Positions 1 through 8,666 of a DNA stretch of 64,000 bases are shown here, one piece after another. Location of the stretch: assembly GCF_017094485.1 (NCBI RefSeq), contig NZ_CP064786.1, positions 1,488,001-1,552,000 on the forward strand. The letters are read 5' to 3'. The stretch's first letter is position 1; each line of letters begins with the position of its first letter. The DNA is from Natranaeroarchaeum sulfidigenes. Its GTDB lineage: Archaea > Halobacteriota > Halobacteria > Halobacteriales > Natronoarchaeaceae. Made by a program: the position numbers and the translations under genes. Below the pieces are notes generated by a model that was not told where the DNA came from, searched no databases, and was given only the letters and a program-made list of their open reading frames with translations.

Positions 1-303
1 TTGCATTATTGCTAGCTGAAAAGTTCAATAAAAGCTATAATCATAGATAGCAGCGGGCAACTCTGTGCTCTGACTGAACTGTCTCCCCACGAATCGGAGT
101 AACTGATATTTTGAGAGAGTCTGCATCTACTCAAACTACCGACTGAACCTGTATCTCACTACGTATTTTAACAGCGCCTCAAAGCTGTGTTCGGGCAACT
201 CTTCCCATCTGATTGTACGATTCTTTTCTGGGAAATAGTCAGAATAGAACCTAGTAAAGCGTTATTTATAAATACAGTGATGCTGGACTCAGTAGTCCGC
301 ACA
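1..303. other. left-edge sequence, no gene recognised
   Basis: AT-rich sequence with no convincing coding frame. An upstream extension of the next gene back to 187 is open, but it has no haloarchaeal-like acidic composition, so I treat it as untranslated or promoter sequence. No tRNA, repeat or IS end was seen. Confidence 0.4.
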
Positions 304-651
304 ATGTCCGTGACCGCTACCCCAGCGATTCAGTACGAGTGGTCGATTGACGCCGTCGACGCCAATCACGGAGCGCGCTACTCCGGTGGGTCTAGCAAAA
401 AAATGCTGACCAAACTGTTCGCACTCTGGCTCAAAAACCGAGGTGATCTGTCTGACTGGGACCAAGCACCACGATTCGGGAAGATCGTCCACACATACAG
501 CACGCTTTCCCTGCCGATCATCGCCGTCTGGCTCGGTATCACCGAACAAGCGATTTACGAGGAGCCTGCACCCGGGACCCCGCCATTCGAATTCCACGGG
601 CCGAACGGCGACTTACTCGAACTCGATCGGGAACTCACTGAGACCCAGTAG
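304..651 (+). CDS. hypothetical protein, 115 aa
   Basis: Function unknown. I chose the ATG at 304 because the protein becomes haloarchaeal-like from there; the frame is open back to 187 but the extra N-terminus is basic and hydrophobic. The protein is moderately acidic and has no signal peptide. A short hydrophobic stretch near residues 68-77 (LSLPIIAVWL) is too short for a clear membrane span. It stands alone, 415 bases before the next gene, with no visible operon partner. The composition is GC-richer than the following gene pair. It could be a remnant of a larger island gene. Confidence 0.45.
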   Translation: MSVTATPAIQYEWSIDAVDANHGARYSGGSSKKMLTKLFALWLKNRGDLSDWDQAPRFGKIVHTYSTLSLPIIAVWLGITEQAIYEEPAPGTPPFEFHGPNGDLLELDRELTETQ

Positions 652-1066
652 AACGCAACACGACCGCGAACGACTTATCAGAACTCCAGAGGACGCATTC
701 ATACAACCTCCCTTCTTGGCGACTGTTATCGATATATTCACCCGCGTGTTCGGACGAGGAAGGACCCGTGCAGGCGCGAAATTGACGAGTGTTTAGCGGC
801 TGACGCCGACAACGATTCGGAGTGTCCCTCATGTTATTCACCGGGGCGACATCTCACACGTGTTCTCGAAAGATGGGTATATAAAGGGGATTGAGGGTCG
901 TGTGAATGTCTCGGGGGAAGTGCTGTGGATACACTACAATCCTCGATCAGAAGAACAAAAAGTGGAGCAACAACGGTAAAACTCAGCGATTTGGTGAAAT
1001 AGAGATTCAGCACTGTCATTCGCTCCCACCACAATTTTAATAATACATTGACAGCTCATTAGACAC
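652..1066. other. intergenic region, nothing recognised
   Basis: About 415 bases without a convincing gene. Short minus-strand frames are rich in Cys and Arg and look like shadows. AT-rich runs shortly before 1067 (for example ttttaataatac at about 1037-1048) are suitable as a TATA-type promoter element for the next gene. Confidence 0.35.
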
Positions 1067-1942
1067 ATGTCCCGACGCGAAATTCCGAGTAATAATCCAA
1101 ATCTGGACTCTATAGAAGTCCAAGAACTTAGAAAGCAGCTAAACAAACTCATAAAATCGCTTGGAAAGAACCGGGATAATTTCAAAAGTGAGCCAGTACA
1201 TGGTCGGATTTATCCTGCCGATTCAATTGATTACACTGAGCAAAGTGGGCTTACACAGACGGGAAGTTCTCCTAGTTACTGGGGTGGTCTTTGGTCTCTC
1301 ACCTGCTGTAAGCATGATATGCGCCAAGAACACTTTTTCGACTATTTTGAGGAACGAGAAGCTGGTGTGCTTCGACCTACTGAACCTTTGTTTATATTTA
1401 CGTGTGCAGGGAAAATGGGATCTGATAGACCTAAATGGGCAGATACTAAAAGAAGATGGTTATCCAGTGTTGCGCTCGTAACACACGCATTTAGAGGAAT
1501 GGATGATTATGGCGAATTTTTACTGGACCGCAGGGAAGAGATATGGCGCCCTCGTATTTCGACCCAGTCGGGTGAAAAAAGTAATAAATGGGCCATCGAA
1601 CACGGAGATTGTCATGCTATTATCGGTGATAATGAGGTAGAAGAAGTTGGATCACCATTCCCAGATCACGACCACGTTTCAACCTCGGGTACCTCGTCCT
1701 GCGGATGTAGCGAAACGATTGATCCTGACCACGATCATACGTATCACGACGACAATGACCCATCAAGTTTGAAATTTGTATCGACGCCTGGTTACTGGAT
1801 TAGCTGGTCAGAACCAGAATTCTACTGGACCGTTGGTAACAGCCCAGATATATATGGCGGTGGTCAGGATAAACTAGCCTACAGCCGTGGTAAGAACTTA
1901 GAAACAACTACCGTACTCTCTCAATTAAAGGGTGTGGTGTGA
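1067..1942 (+). CDS. Nmad2-like protein, first gene of Nmad pair A
   Basis: Probable accessory protein of a nucleotide-modification system; the reaction is unknown. The 291-aa protein has a conserved core around residues 66-90 (QTGSSPSYWGGLWSLTCCK) that resembles the FGG..TLA.CKP block I associate with the nucleotide-modification-associated (Nmad2) family. A His/Cys-rich segment follows (HDH, CGCS, DPDHDH at about residues 203-227) and may bind metal. It overlaps the next gene by TGATG, so the two are translationally coupled. A paralogous pair with the same overlap lies at 38597-40212. The DNA is AT-richer than that of the second pair, which suggests separate acquisition. The family assignment is from memory of the motif. 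Confidence 0.5.
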   Translation: MSRREIPSNNPNLDSIEVQELRKQLNKLIKSLGKNRDNFKSEPVHGRIYPADSIDYTEQSGLTQTGSSPSYWGGLWSLTCCKHDMRQEHFFDYFEEREAGVLRPTEPLFIFTCAGKMGSDRPKWADTKRRWLSSVALVTHAFRGMDDYGEFLLDRREEIWRPRISTQSGEKSNKWAIEHGDCHAIIGDNEVEEVGSPFPDHDHVSTSGTSSCGCSETIDPDHDHTYHDDNDPSSLKFVSTPGYWISWSEPEFYWTVGNSPDIYGGGQDKLAYSRGKNLETTTVLSQLKGVV

Positions 1943-2712
1943 TGTCAGTTCTTCTCGTTGGTGTAGGTGCTGATGGTGACCATGTTATGCCAGAATTGCA
2001 ATTAGACCAGCAGGGTCGTTTTGAATACATTCCAATTCCAGACACAGAAGAGGATACAGCATCGCTCACTTACGGTGATTGGGAGCTGGACTATCAAGAC
2101 GGGACTGCGACAAATAGAGTTAAGAAAATCTGTCCATATGGTGATGGAAATTGGATCACGGACCAAGAGACCATCGCCGAATATCCTGTACACCATGATC
2201 CGAATTTCGAGGCGTTGACTTTTGCTGATAAGAAAAGTGATGGTGGAAAAGGATCACAAATCAAAAGTAAGTTAAAATCTGGCGATGTTTTGGGATTTTA
2301 TACAGGTATAAAGCGTGGTCCTGATGATTCTGACCTTCAGCGCTACCTCTATGGGTACATGACTGTGAATGATATTCATGATCTGTCTGATTTGAATAAT
2401 GGTGGATATCATGATAGGCTTCGAGAATTCCCCGAGAACGCGCACACCAAGCGCCTTATTGGGGCCGGAGAACCGAAGCACGAGGATATTGTGATCGTAG
2501 ATGGTTGTGAACCGGCCGAGAAGTTAACCTACCCTATCAGGATGAGCGAACGAATTGACGAACCACCATGGTACAAAATAACAGATGAGTTTGCAAGTAG
2601 ATTCGCGGTTCAAAACGGTCTCAAAGGAATTTGTAGAAAGTTCCCGGTGGAGTTGCAATTAGCCCAGAGTGAGTTTATAGAGAGAGTGGACTATATTCGG
2701 CAGCAAGGATGA
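1942..2712 (+). CDS. Nmad3-like nucleotide-modification-associated protein, pair A
   Basis: Resembles the Nmad3 family linked to modified-base systems in phages and prokaryotes. Visible features are the N-terminal MSVLLVGVGADGD, the block GRFEYIPIPD, the block HHDPNFEALTFAD, and a central DVLGFYTGI strand followed by a YLYGYMTV strand, typical of a small barrel-like fold. The start is the ATG at 1942, overlapping the upstream stop as TGATG; a GTG three bases earlier is also possible. The partner at 39487-40212 keeps every one of these blocks. No catalytic residues can be assigned. A role in making or reading a modified nucleotide is inferred from family context and from the Dpd-like locus nearby. 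Confidence 0.6.
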   Translation: MSVLLVGVGADGDHVMPELQLDQQGRFEYIPIPDTEEDTASLTYGDWELDYQDGTATNRVKKICPYGDGNWITDQETIAEYPVHHDPNFEALTFADKKSDGGKGSQIKSKLKSGDVLGFYTGIKRGPDDSDLQRYLYGYMTVNDIHDLSDLNNGGYHDRLREFPENAHTKRLIGAGEPKHEDIVIVDGCEPAEKLTYPIRMSERIDEPPWYKITDEFASRFAVQNGLKGICRKFPVELQLAQSEFIERVDYIRQQG

Positions 2713-3134
2713 CCACCGAGACACTTTTCCGATCAACATGAGTAAAAATTGCAGAACCTAATAAAAGGAAGTTCGCTCAAGCAATAGAAGATGCAATTGA
2801 CACGAACACTCACCTTTCAGCCAGTCCTCGGCTACATATTCAATTTACGTTAACGATATAGAAGATTATATTATAAATGATTTAGCGATTTTAGCATTTG
2901 ATGCGCTCGTGTGTAGCACATTACTGATGTATAGCCTTCTTGCGGTTCTGGTTTGGAGTACGTGGGAGTAATCGGCTCGTTGAGGAGTTAGACCGCCATT
3001 CGCTGTTCCCGCTCTCCTGAGGTGAGCTGTATCAACAGTCTCCTACGGATGAGCGATACGAATTAACGAGGAACACGACTCGTTTTGCAATACGAGCAAG
3101 ATATAATAAGATTGAGTCAGATTGACAATCTATA
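2713..3134. other. intergenic region carrying repeat copy A
   Basis: About 420 bases without a gene. The first 170 bases are AT-rich and unremarkable. The remainder holds a diverged repeat (listed separately) shared with 11840-12180. AT-rich sequence at about 3099-3110 (agatataataag) is a plausible TATA-type element for the gene starting at 3135. Confidence 0.4.
2905..3058. repeat. diverged intergenic repeat, copy A
   Basis: Shares two blocks with 11850-12010: agccttcttgcg.ttctg (2933 onward) and accgccatt followed by gtatcaaca(g/a)tctccta (3029-3044). The blocks keep their order, with small indels between them. In copy B the conserved end forms a perfect 6-bp stem (aggaga/tctcct) around a 12-base loop; copy A has one mismatch in that stem. 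A third, shorter copy of the end is at about 12143. Function unknown: conserved promoter or leader region, small RNA, or scar of a duplicated border. Confidence 0.5.
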
Positions 3135-4910
3135 ATGAGTGAGTTTATAAGTCAAGAACAACTTTCTCAGGAAGTTCGTTCGCTTGATATACCGTTGAAA
3201 TCTGGTGGTACGGTCGTGTATGCTGTGACAGGGCCTTGTATTCTGAGCAAAGTCCATCGAGAATTTCAGACATCGACAGAATATACTCCAGAACAATATG
3301 ATGCTCTTGTTTATGAAAGTGAGTATGATGCTACGACGATCACGTTCAAAAATGGTACTGTAGTAACTGTCGACGCCGTAGATACTGAACGCGCAGAACA
3401 AGCAGTAACTGAAATGGTTAGTGTTGTCGACACGATCTGTGATCGGCCGTTCTCTCAACCAACGATTCGGATGGATGACAATATTCCTGTTCCAGAAGAC
3501 CGACTTTCAGAACCGTCTGAATCAAACGATGAACAGACGCCAACGGAAACATCGATAGACGGTCAGGAGAGAGCGTCCGGCACAGAGTTAGAAATTGACG
3601 CAAAGGTGAGTGACTGGGACCTTACCACTATTGAACAGTTACCTGCAACTGTTGGACGCGAACAGGTGGAGAGCTTGTTTGATGAGTGGGGCGAATTTGA
3701 CGAACGAGAATATCTCAAAGAGTTGGCTGCAAAACCGGATATTGCTGATGGAGTCGCGGACCCTGTAGACACAAATGCCACATTCGAAATTGTAGTGAAA
3801 CGTGACATGATGGTTCAGAAGGTCGATAATCAAGTCTCTGAAAGAAAGATTCCCGCATCGGAATACGCGGAACGAGAGGAGACAGATATTCCGATTTCAG
3901 AACATACGCACCCACCCATCGATACCGAAACGGTGGTTGAGGTAGTCCGCCGAGGTGACTTACCAATCGAGTGTTCAAACTGCGATGGAGAGGGGAAGAA
4001 TACGTGTGACAATTGTACGGGCGGGTCGTTTGAATGCCCGAATTGCTCTGGCTCGGGAGATTTGACCTGTGATGTCTGCGATGGAAACTCAACTGTCCCT
4101 TGCCCAAGCTGCAACGGTAGCAAAAAGAAATCCTGCCCGGATTGCAGCAATGGGAAAACAAACTGTGAGTCTTGTAACGGGTCTGGAATGGAACGATGTA
4201 GCGATTGCCGTGGTTCAGGAAACCCACCAGAACATTCGGAGTTAGATGTCTGCCCGAACTGTAACGGTCACGGTGAAGTTTCGTGTCACGCGTGCAATGG
4301 AGTGAAACAGTACCGTTGTACCACTTGTAATGGAACGAACGAAGTTTCATGCAACAGGTGTGGACAACGAGGAAGGGTGAGTTGCACGAACTGCGGAAAA
4401 GACGGACTTATTCAGTGTAGAGCCTGTGATGGCGATGGATCACAGGAATGCAAGAAATGTTCTGGAAAAGGCTATCGAGAGTGCTACAGATGTAATGCAG
4501 AAGGATCTGTTGTTCAGACCGAAGTGGGCGAAATAACGTATGAGTCGGTCGAGCGAACCGAGATAGATTCATTTTCAGCGGCAAAGCAGCTTAACGAGGT
4601 AGCCGATGAGATTGATACTCAACCAATAAGTACTGAGACAACAACAATAACTCCAAACCAAGGCACTGAACGACAGCGCATTAATTACTCTGTATTTCCC
4701 GTCGCGTCGATCGGCTATTCAATGAACAAAGCCGGTTCATATCCATATAATATTTTAATAGCTGGTGTTGCGCCTCAATTGTTTACTCCCACTGATCAGC
4801 CGATGTCAACGAAAGCTAAGATTCAACGAATAGGAAAATATGCACTCATTGTAAGTGTGATCGCTGTGTTGGCGTTGATCTTCTGGCAGTACACGCCGGC
4901 GTTTGTATAG
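3135..4910 (+). CDS. DnaJ-like multi-zinc-ribbon protein with C-terminal membrane anchor
   Basis: 591 aa. Residues 1-110 form an unknown globular domain, followed by an acidic Ser/Thr linker to about residue 150 and a second unknown domain. From about residue 280 to 455 there is a long cysteine array with 16 CxxC pairs, many as CxxCxGxG as in the DnaJ zinc domain, which normally has only four. A last helix (ALIVSVIAVLALIFWQY) at residues 569-585 is a clear membrane anchor close to the C-terminus. There is no J-domain HPD motif. The family usually acts in substrate binding or redox; the role here is unknown. The DNA is AT-richer than the island average. Confidence 0.65.
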   Translation: MSEFISQEQLSQEVRSLDIPLKSGGTVVYAVTGPCILSKVHREFQTSTEYTPEQYDALVYESEYDATTITFKNGTVVTVDAVDTERAEQAVTEMVSVVDTICDRPFSQPTIRMDDNIPVPEDRLSEPSESNDEQTPTETSIDGQERASGTELEIDAKVSDWDLTTIEQLPATVGREQVESLFDEWGEFDEREYLKELAAKPDIADGVADPVDTNATFEIVVKRDMMVQKVDNQVSERKIPASEYAEREETDIPISEHTHPPIDTETVVEVVRRGDLPIECSNCDGEGKNTCDNCTGGSFECPNCSGSGDLTCDVCDGNSTVPCPSCNGSKKKSCPDCSNGKTNCESCNGSGMERCSDCRGSGNPPEHSELDVCPNCNGHGEVSCHACNGVKQYRCTTCNGTNEVSCNRCGQRGRVSCTNCGKDGLIQCRACDGDGSQECKKCSGKGYRECYRCNAEGSVVQTEVGEITYESVERTEIDSFSAAKQLNEVADEIDTQPISTETTTITPNQGTERQRINYSVFPVASIGYSMNKAGSYPYNILIAGVAPQLFTPTDQPMSTKAKIQRIGKYALIVSVIAVLALIFWQYTPAFV

Positions 4911-4973
4911 TCGATTCAATAGGGCTGAAGAGATTCAAAGAATGCATATTTTTACAGGAGAGTATCACGATCT

Positions 4974-5297
4974 ATAACTGATCACCAAATTCCAAACGAT
5001 GATATCTCACCAGACGCCATCCAACCTGGCGCTGACCTCAGTGACGCCGACCTCCGATATGCCGACCTGAGTAAAGCAGAGGTCCGTCAAGTCGACCTCA
5101 GTAACGCAATCCTGGTTAATACCAACCTCCGTCACGCCGACCTCCGTCACGCCGAAATCGGAGGGGTGGATGCCCGAGGGGCGGATTTGAGCTACGCAAA
5201 TTTAGGCGAGTCCACCATAGATGGAGAGACCGAAGACTTTCGCGGGTTACAGTACCTCAAACAGCGAGGAGCAAAGATCCGTACCAATAAAGAATAG
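4974..5297 (+). pseudogene. pentapeptide-repeat protein remnant
   Basis: An open frame encodes repeated A(D/N)L-type pentapeptides: GADLSDADLRYADLSKAEV, then TNLRHADLRHAEI and GADLSYANL, ending in a typical GLQYLKQRGAKI tail and a TAG at 5295. No ATG, GTG or TTG start is available between the upstream in-frame stop (4926) and the repeats; only ATA or ATT codons are. I therefore read it as a 5'-truncated or start-less copy. Pentapeptide-repeat proteins form right-handed beta-helices. It lies between the zinc protein and the convergent HNH gene. Confidence 0.55.
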
Positions 5298-5358
5298 CAA
5301 CGATTGCCAGCCATTTTGTCCTAGCGAGAGACTCCCGTCGTTCACCGCAAGGAGGATG

Positions 5359-6426
5359 TCACAACGATAACTCTTCATCTACCGCCTGCAACGCCTTGAT
5401 CGCATCCTGTAAATGCTGGTGCGACTCGGTACTGACATCTTCAGAACGGTGATCGTCCCCAGCGACGGACTGGGTCGCAGTCGTTGCTTCGCTCGCCCCC
5501 ATCGGTTCCGTCGGCCCGCGATCATCACGGTCTCGATTGTCGACGTCACCAAGTCGTTGCTGGTGGTCTGACTCGCTTTCACTTGCGTTTGATTCATGCT
5601 TTGTCACCGTTCCTTTAGATGGCCGCCCAGATTGGTTACTAACCACATCTAGCGGGAAATCGAACGCCTGTGCTCGCTTGACCTTATTGAATGTCGTCCG
5701 TCGTGTAATCCCAAAGACTTCCTGCACGTGCTGTCGCTTACAGCCTCGTTCCAACGCATCCCGGACCTGTTCATCTTCAACGCGTTGCAGCAACAACTGC
5801 GTGTTATCAGGGATGTGTCCGCGAGCTGAATGCTCAATCTGCTCGGGGAAGCCCCATTCCCCTGTCTCGATATTCTTATCGACGAGCTGTTCGTCGCGGT
5901 CCTCACTGGTCTTATCGAGCCCCATTAATTTCCACAGTCGTTGCCGCACTGTAGACACTGACGCGTCCACCCGTAGCCCTGCCGCAATGTCTCCAGTCCG
6001 CGCTGGCCCGTGTGCTGCGAGATACCGGAGGATCTCAATATCTTTCGACAGCAGATTCTGGCTTTCACTCTCTGTCAACGTCACTGGTGCCTCATCCGGT
6101 GTTGAACGTTGATGCAGCCAGCGATGGCATGGGACACAGTACAGCGACAAATTCTCCAGTGCATGCTCGTCCATTCTGTCGGGGTCCCGGTCAATGTGAT
6201 GTACTTGTAGCCTCGCTACTCCGTCATTCCCAGGTCCGCGCCGCCCACAGGACTGACATCGGTGATTATGTTCTTCTAATACCTCTTTTCGTGTCTCCGG
6301 ATCCACCGTCTCGTAAGCATCGTGAGGCTTAGCCATCGCCGAAGCTTCAGTGTCGCTTTCTCCCTCGCCCGCAGTTGTATTCGAAGTCGATTCGTCGTCG
6401 TCAGATTGTGAATTAGTTGCTTGCAT
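5359..6426 (-). CDS. HNH endonuclease with C-terminal helix-turn-helix regions
   Basis: 355 aa. After an acidic disordered N-terminus (1-40) there is a zinc-bound HNH nuclease domain: C57-x2-C60, the VHHID block at H76/H77, then C97-x2-CH at 100-101 and H105. Residues about 120-185 form a winged-helix-like segment (KDIEILRYLAAHGPARTGDI), and residues about 205-255 form a second helix-turn-helix (VFGITRRTTFNKVKRA). The C-terminal third is low complexity. It follows the exonuclease gene on the same strand after a 132-base gap, so it may be co-transcribed with the type IV-like operon or carry its own promoter. HNH proteins of this build are common on haloarchaeal plasmids, so the functional link to the operon is uncertain. 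Confidence 0.75.
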   Translation of the reverse strand: MQATNSQSDDDESTSNTTAGEGESDTEASAMAKPHDAYETVDPETRKEVLEEHNHRCQSCGRRGPGNDGVARLQVHHIDRDPDRMDEHALENLSLYCVPCHRWLHQRSTPDEAPVTLTESESQNLLSKDIEILRYLAAHGPARTGDIAAGLRVDASVSTVRQRLWKLMGLDKTSEDRDEQLVDKNIETGEWGFPEQIEHSARGHIPDNTQLLLQRVEDEQVRDALERGCKRQHVQEVFGITRRTTFNKVKRAQAFDFPLDVVSNQSGRPSKGTVTKHESNASESESDHQQRLGDVDNRDRDDRGPTEPMGASEATTATQSVAGDDHRSEDVSTESHQHLQDAIKALQAVDEELSL

Positions 6427-6558
6427 AGTCGTTCTCGAACCGCGTTAACACTCAGCACTCGATCGCTTTCGTAAACCCCTGGAGTATCGCTTCAGTCCGC
6501 TTGACCGCCCGTTACGCTCACATCGCTCCGCTTCGACCGCACCCGGCCACCGTCCCGA

Positions 6559-7227
6559 TCACCCGTACTCCTGCGTCGTTGCAGTCAACGATTTTACATT
6601 GAACTCAGATTTCGAGCAGTACTGTTCGGCGAGCCCACCGAGTGCTCGCGTCCGCAGCACATCCGCGACGTTGTGCAACACGAGCGGGGTGAACTCCCCA
6701 GCCTCGAACGCTGCGACAGCTTCACTGCTTTCCTCGAACGGATCCAACGCGCCATCCGCGCCACCACATAGCATATCATACACGCCGACAAGATCACGGC
6801 ACTCCTCCTCACCAACTGTCGTGTTGAATCGCTTCGAGATGACCGGAAGCAAATCCGCGTACGGAACGTCACCAAACGGCCAGGTTACGTCGTAGTGCGT
6901 GAGCCGCGTCCGTAGGAACGGCAGATCAAACCCTGATCGCCACGTCTCACCATTAAACGCCACGAGCAACACGTCATCATCAGCCAACCGGTCACGCGAA
7001 AATTCCCCGACGGCCTCTAATAACGCTCGCTCAGACGCGTGCGTCGACAGGCGCACATGACACTCGACCTGCTCCTGAACCGCGGCCTCAACACCATCGA
7101 CAGTGCGACCATCAGTGCGGAGGAACACGCGAACCCCCAACGGGAGCGCAAAACCCGCAACCGTCAACTCATCATCCGCGTCGAACCCGGTCGTCTCGAT
7201 ATCAAACGCCACTTGCTCTAACACCAT
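6559..7227 (-). CDS. DnaQ/YprB-like 3'-5' exonuclease linked to the RAMP operon
   Basis: 222 aa with an RNase H-fold exonuclease signature. Motif I is FDIETTG (D9, E11), motif II lies in VAFNGETWRSGFDLPFL, and motif III is LHNVADVLRTRAL. The final His-x3-Asp is closer to YprB or DEDDy-type enzymes than to a classical DEDDh. Predicted to trim single-stranded DNA or RNA 3' ends using two metal ions. The ATG at 7227 overlaps the stop of the RAMP gene (TGATG), so it is the last tightly coupled gene of the operon; a GTG at 7230 is the alternative start. Known type IV loci carry a DinG helicase rather than an exonuclease, which makes this position notable. Confidence 0.75.
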   Translation of the reverse strand: MVLEQVAFDIETTGFDADDELTVAGFALPLGVRVFLRTDGRTVDGVEAAVQEQVECHVRLSTHASERALLEAVGEFSRDRLADDDVLLVAFNGETWRSGFDLPFLRTRLTHYDVTWPFGDVPYADLLPVISKRFNTTVGEEECRDLVGVYDMLCGGADGALDPFEESSEAVAAFEAGEFTPLVLHNVADVLRTRALGGLAEQYCSKSEFNVKSLTATTQEYG

Positions 7228-8210
7228 CACGAATCACCCCCACCAATCTCGCCACGCTCGGGCACACGATCCTCACGTGCCGGCCGAACCCGGAGCTCAC
7301 CGAAGCCGTATTTTGCGTGCGTCCCAACACGCGTCACGCCATTCTTCGCCGTCGCCAGCACGTCATCACCGGCATACCCGACCACTTGCCCGTGATCGAC
7401 CGTCGCCACGCGGTATCTCTCGTCACCGTCGACGAGCCGTGTTTCTCGCCGGCGCAACCCATCAGCACACCACCCAGCCGTCGCCCCTGATTCGGACTCG
7501 TCGGGTGGCGACCTCGTTGCCCACCACCACGGCACCGACTGGGAATCCGCATCGGGACACTCACTCGACAGGACGTACGGGGAAACAAGCTCAAGCACAT
7601 ACGCGTCCGCCTCGGTATCCATGAGCCGGCCGTAATCGAGCGCATCGAGATCGATGACCTGCGAGTCAGCCAGCGACAGCTCGCCGAACCCGTAGTTGCG
7701 TGCACCGCCAACCCGGAGCCCGTCAAGCACGTCCGCCGCGAGTGGCAAGACATCGTCCCTGGCGCGATCCGTATGGAGATAGCAGTGCAGAAACCACTGC
7801 AGTGACCGCTTCGAATTTCGCTGCTCCGGCGGTTTCCCGAAGTAACACGCCGGCGCGAACGCCAGCCGGTTACCGTGACGCTCGATGTCGAGCGTGTTGT
7901 GCGCATCACGCGGGCGTGACTCCAGTAGCCACCGGTGAGCTGCATCTCGAAACACGAACAGATCATCGTACGTTTCGACCGCGGGCAGCGACTGGCCGAG
8001 TTTGCCAGCATACCCTGACTGCGAATGCACACCCGGATACTCCCCGTACTCACCCGGGACGAACACGCCGTGACTTACGTTCACTGCCCGTCGGGTCCGC
8101 CCGTCAACGCGTCGTGCAACTGCGTTGTACAGCGCGTTGCCCGTCACGAAATACGGGTGGCCAAGATACGATCCGTCCAGTTCGAATAACAGCTGTTGGA
8201 TACGCGTCAT
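7227..8210 (-). CDS. RAMP-superfamily Cas protein, Csf3/Cas5-like or Cas6-like
   Basis: 327 aa. Two glycine-rich loops typical of RAMP proteins are visible: GGARNYGFGELSL near residues 167-179 and HAKYGFGELRVRP near 299-311. The N-terminal segment YFVTGNALYNAVARRV also resembles RAMP openings. It could be the Cas5-type subunit (Csf3) that binds the crRNA 5' handle, or a Cas6-type processing protein; sequence alone does not decide, and no unmistakable catalytic His is seen. Its stop overlaps the exonuclease start. Upstream there is an unusual 456-base non-coding gap before the next operon gene. Csf2-like and Csf1-like genes in the same operon support the CRISPR type IV context. Confidence 0.6.
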   Translation of the reverse strand: MTRIQQLLFELDGSYLGHPYFVTGNALYNAVARRVDGRTRRAVNVSHGVFVPGEYGEYPGVHSQSGYAGKLGQSLPAVETYDDLFVFRDAAHRWLLESRPRDAHNTLDIERHGNRLAFAPACYFGKPPEQRNSKRSLQWFLHCYLHTDRARDDVLPLAADVLDGLRVGGARNYGFGELSLADSQVIDLDALDYGRLMDTEADAYVLELVSPYVLSSECPDADSQSVPWWWATRSPPDESESGATAGWCADGLRRRETRLVDGDERYRVATVDHGQVVGYAGDDVLATAKNGVTRVGTHAKYGFGELRVRPAREDRVPERGEIGGGDS

Positions 8211-8666
8211 TCAGCTACCCCTCTGTTTCCACTCCACGTTCTGCACAGCCCCGGCCCACCACGTCGAAAGCCGCCACGGCTATCCCACCACTGGCACCCA
8301 CCACACCACATGTCGCGTGTTTCTCGCCCAGGGACACGCCCGATTACCAGTGGTCGCTGCACCCCCAGAGTATCGAGCCAAACACGACGACACAGCGATC
8401 CCCCGCACGCACTCCCCACCACGTAGCGATCGGCTGCCCAGGGCCGCCGGGACGCCACCACACATCCCGACGATCGCCCTCGGCCACTACTCATCGGTTT
8501 CCTCTGACTGGCGCTCGCAATGGCACGCCCACCACAACCTGCCACACGAGCAGCCACCGCCTGGCATCGCCGGTGCCCCACCACGACCACCGACGATACC
8601 TCACGGCGTCCCACGACCCGACCACGACAGCCACCCAACCCCCAGCCCACCCCCAGCCCGCCGGCA
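8211..8666. other. 456-base strand-asymmetric gap inside the RAMP operon
   Basis: The plus strand is extremely C-rich and G-poor, with many ccacca and caccccc runs, so the transcript of this operon would be G-rich here. Several frames are open, but their products are Arg/Gly/Pro/Cys-rich and unlike haloarchaeal proteins. I see no CRISPR repeats. One minus frame (8207-8725) ends overlapping the RAMP start. The gap could be a decayed gene, a structured RNA or a G-quadruplex-prone spacer. Confidence 0.4.

Noticed and set aside
5537-6112. 191-aa plus-strand frame opposite the HNH gene
   Set aside because: Ser/Arg/Cys-rich product antisense to a well-supported HNH protein; a shadow frame.
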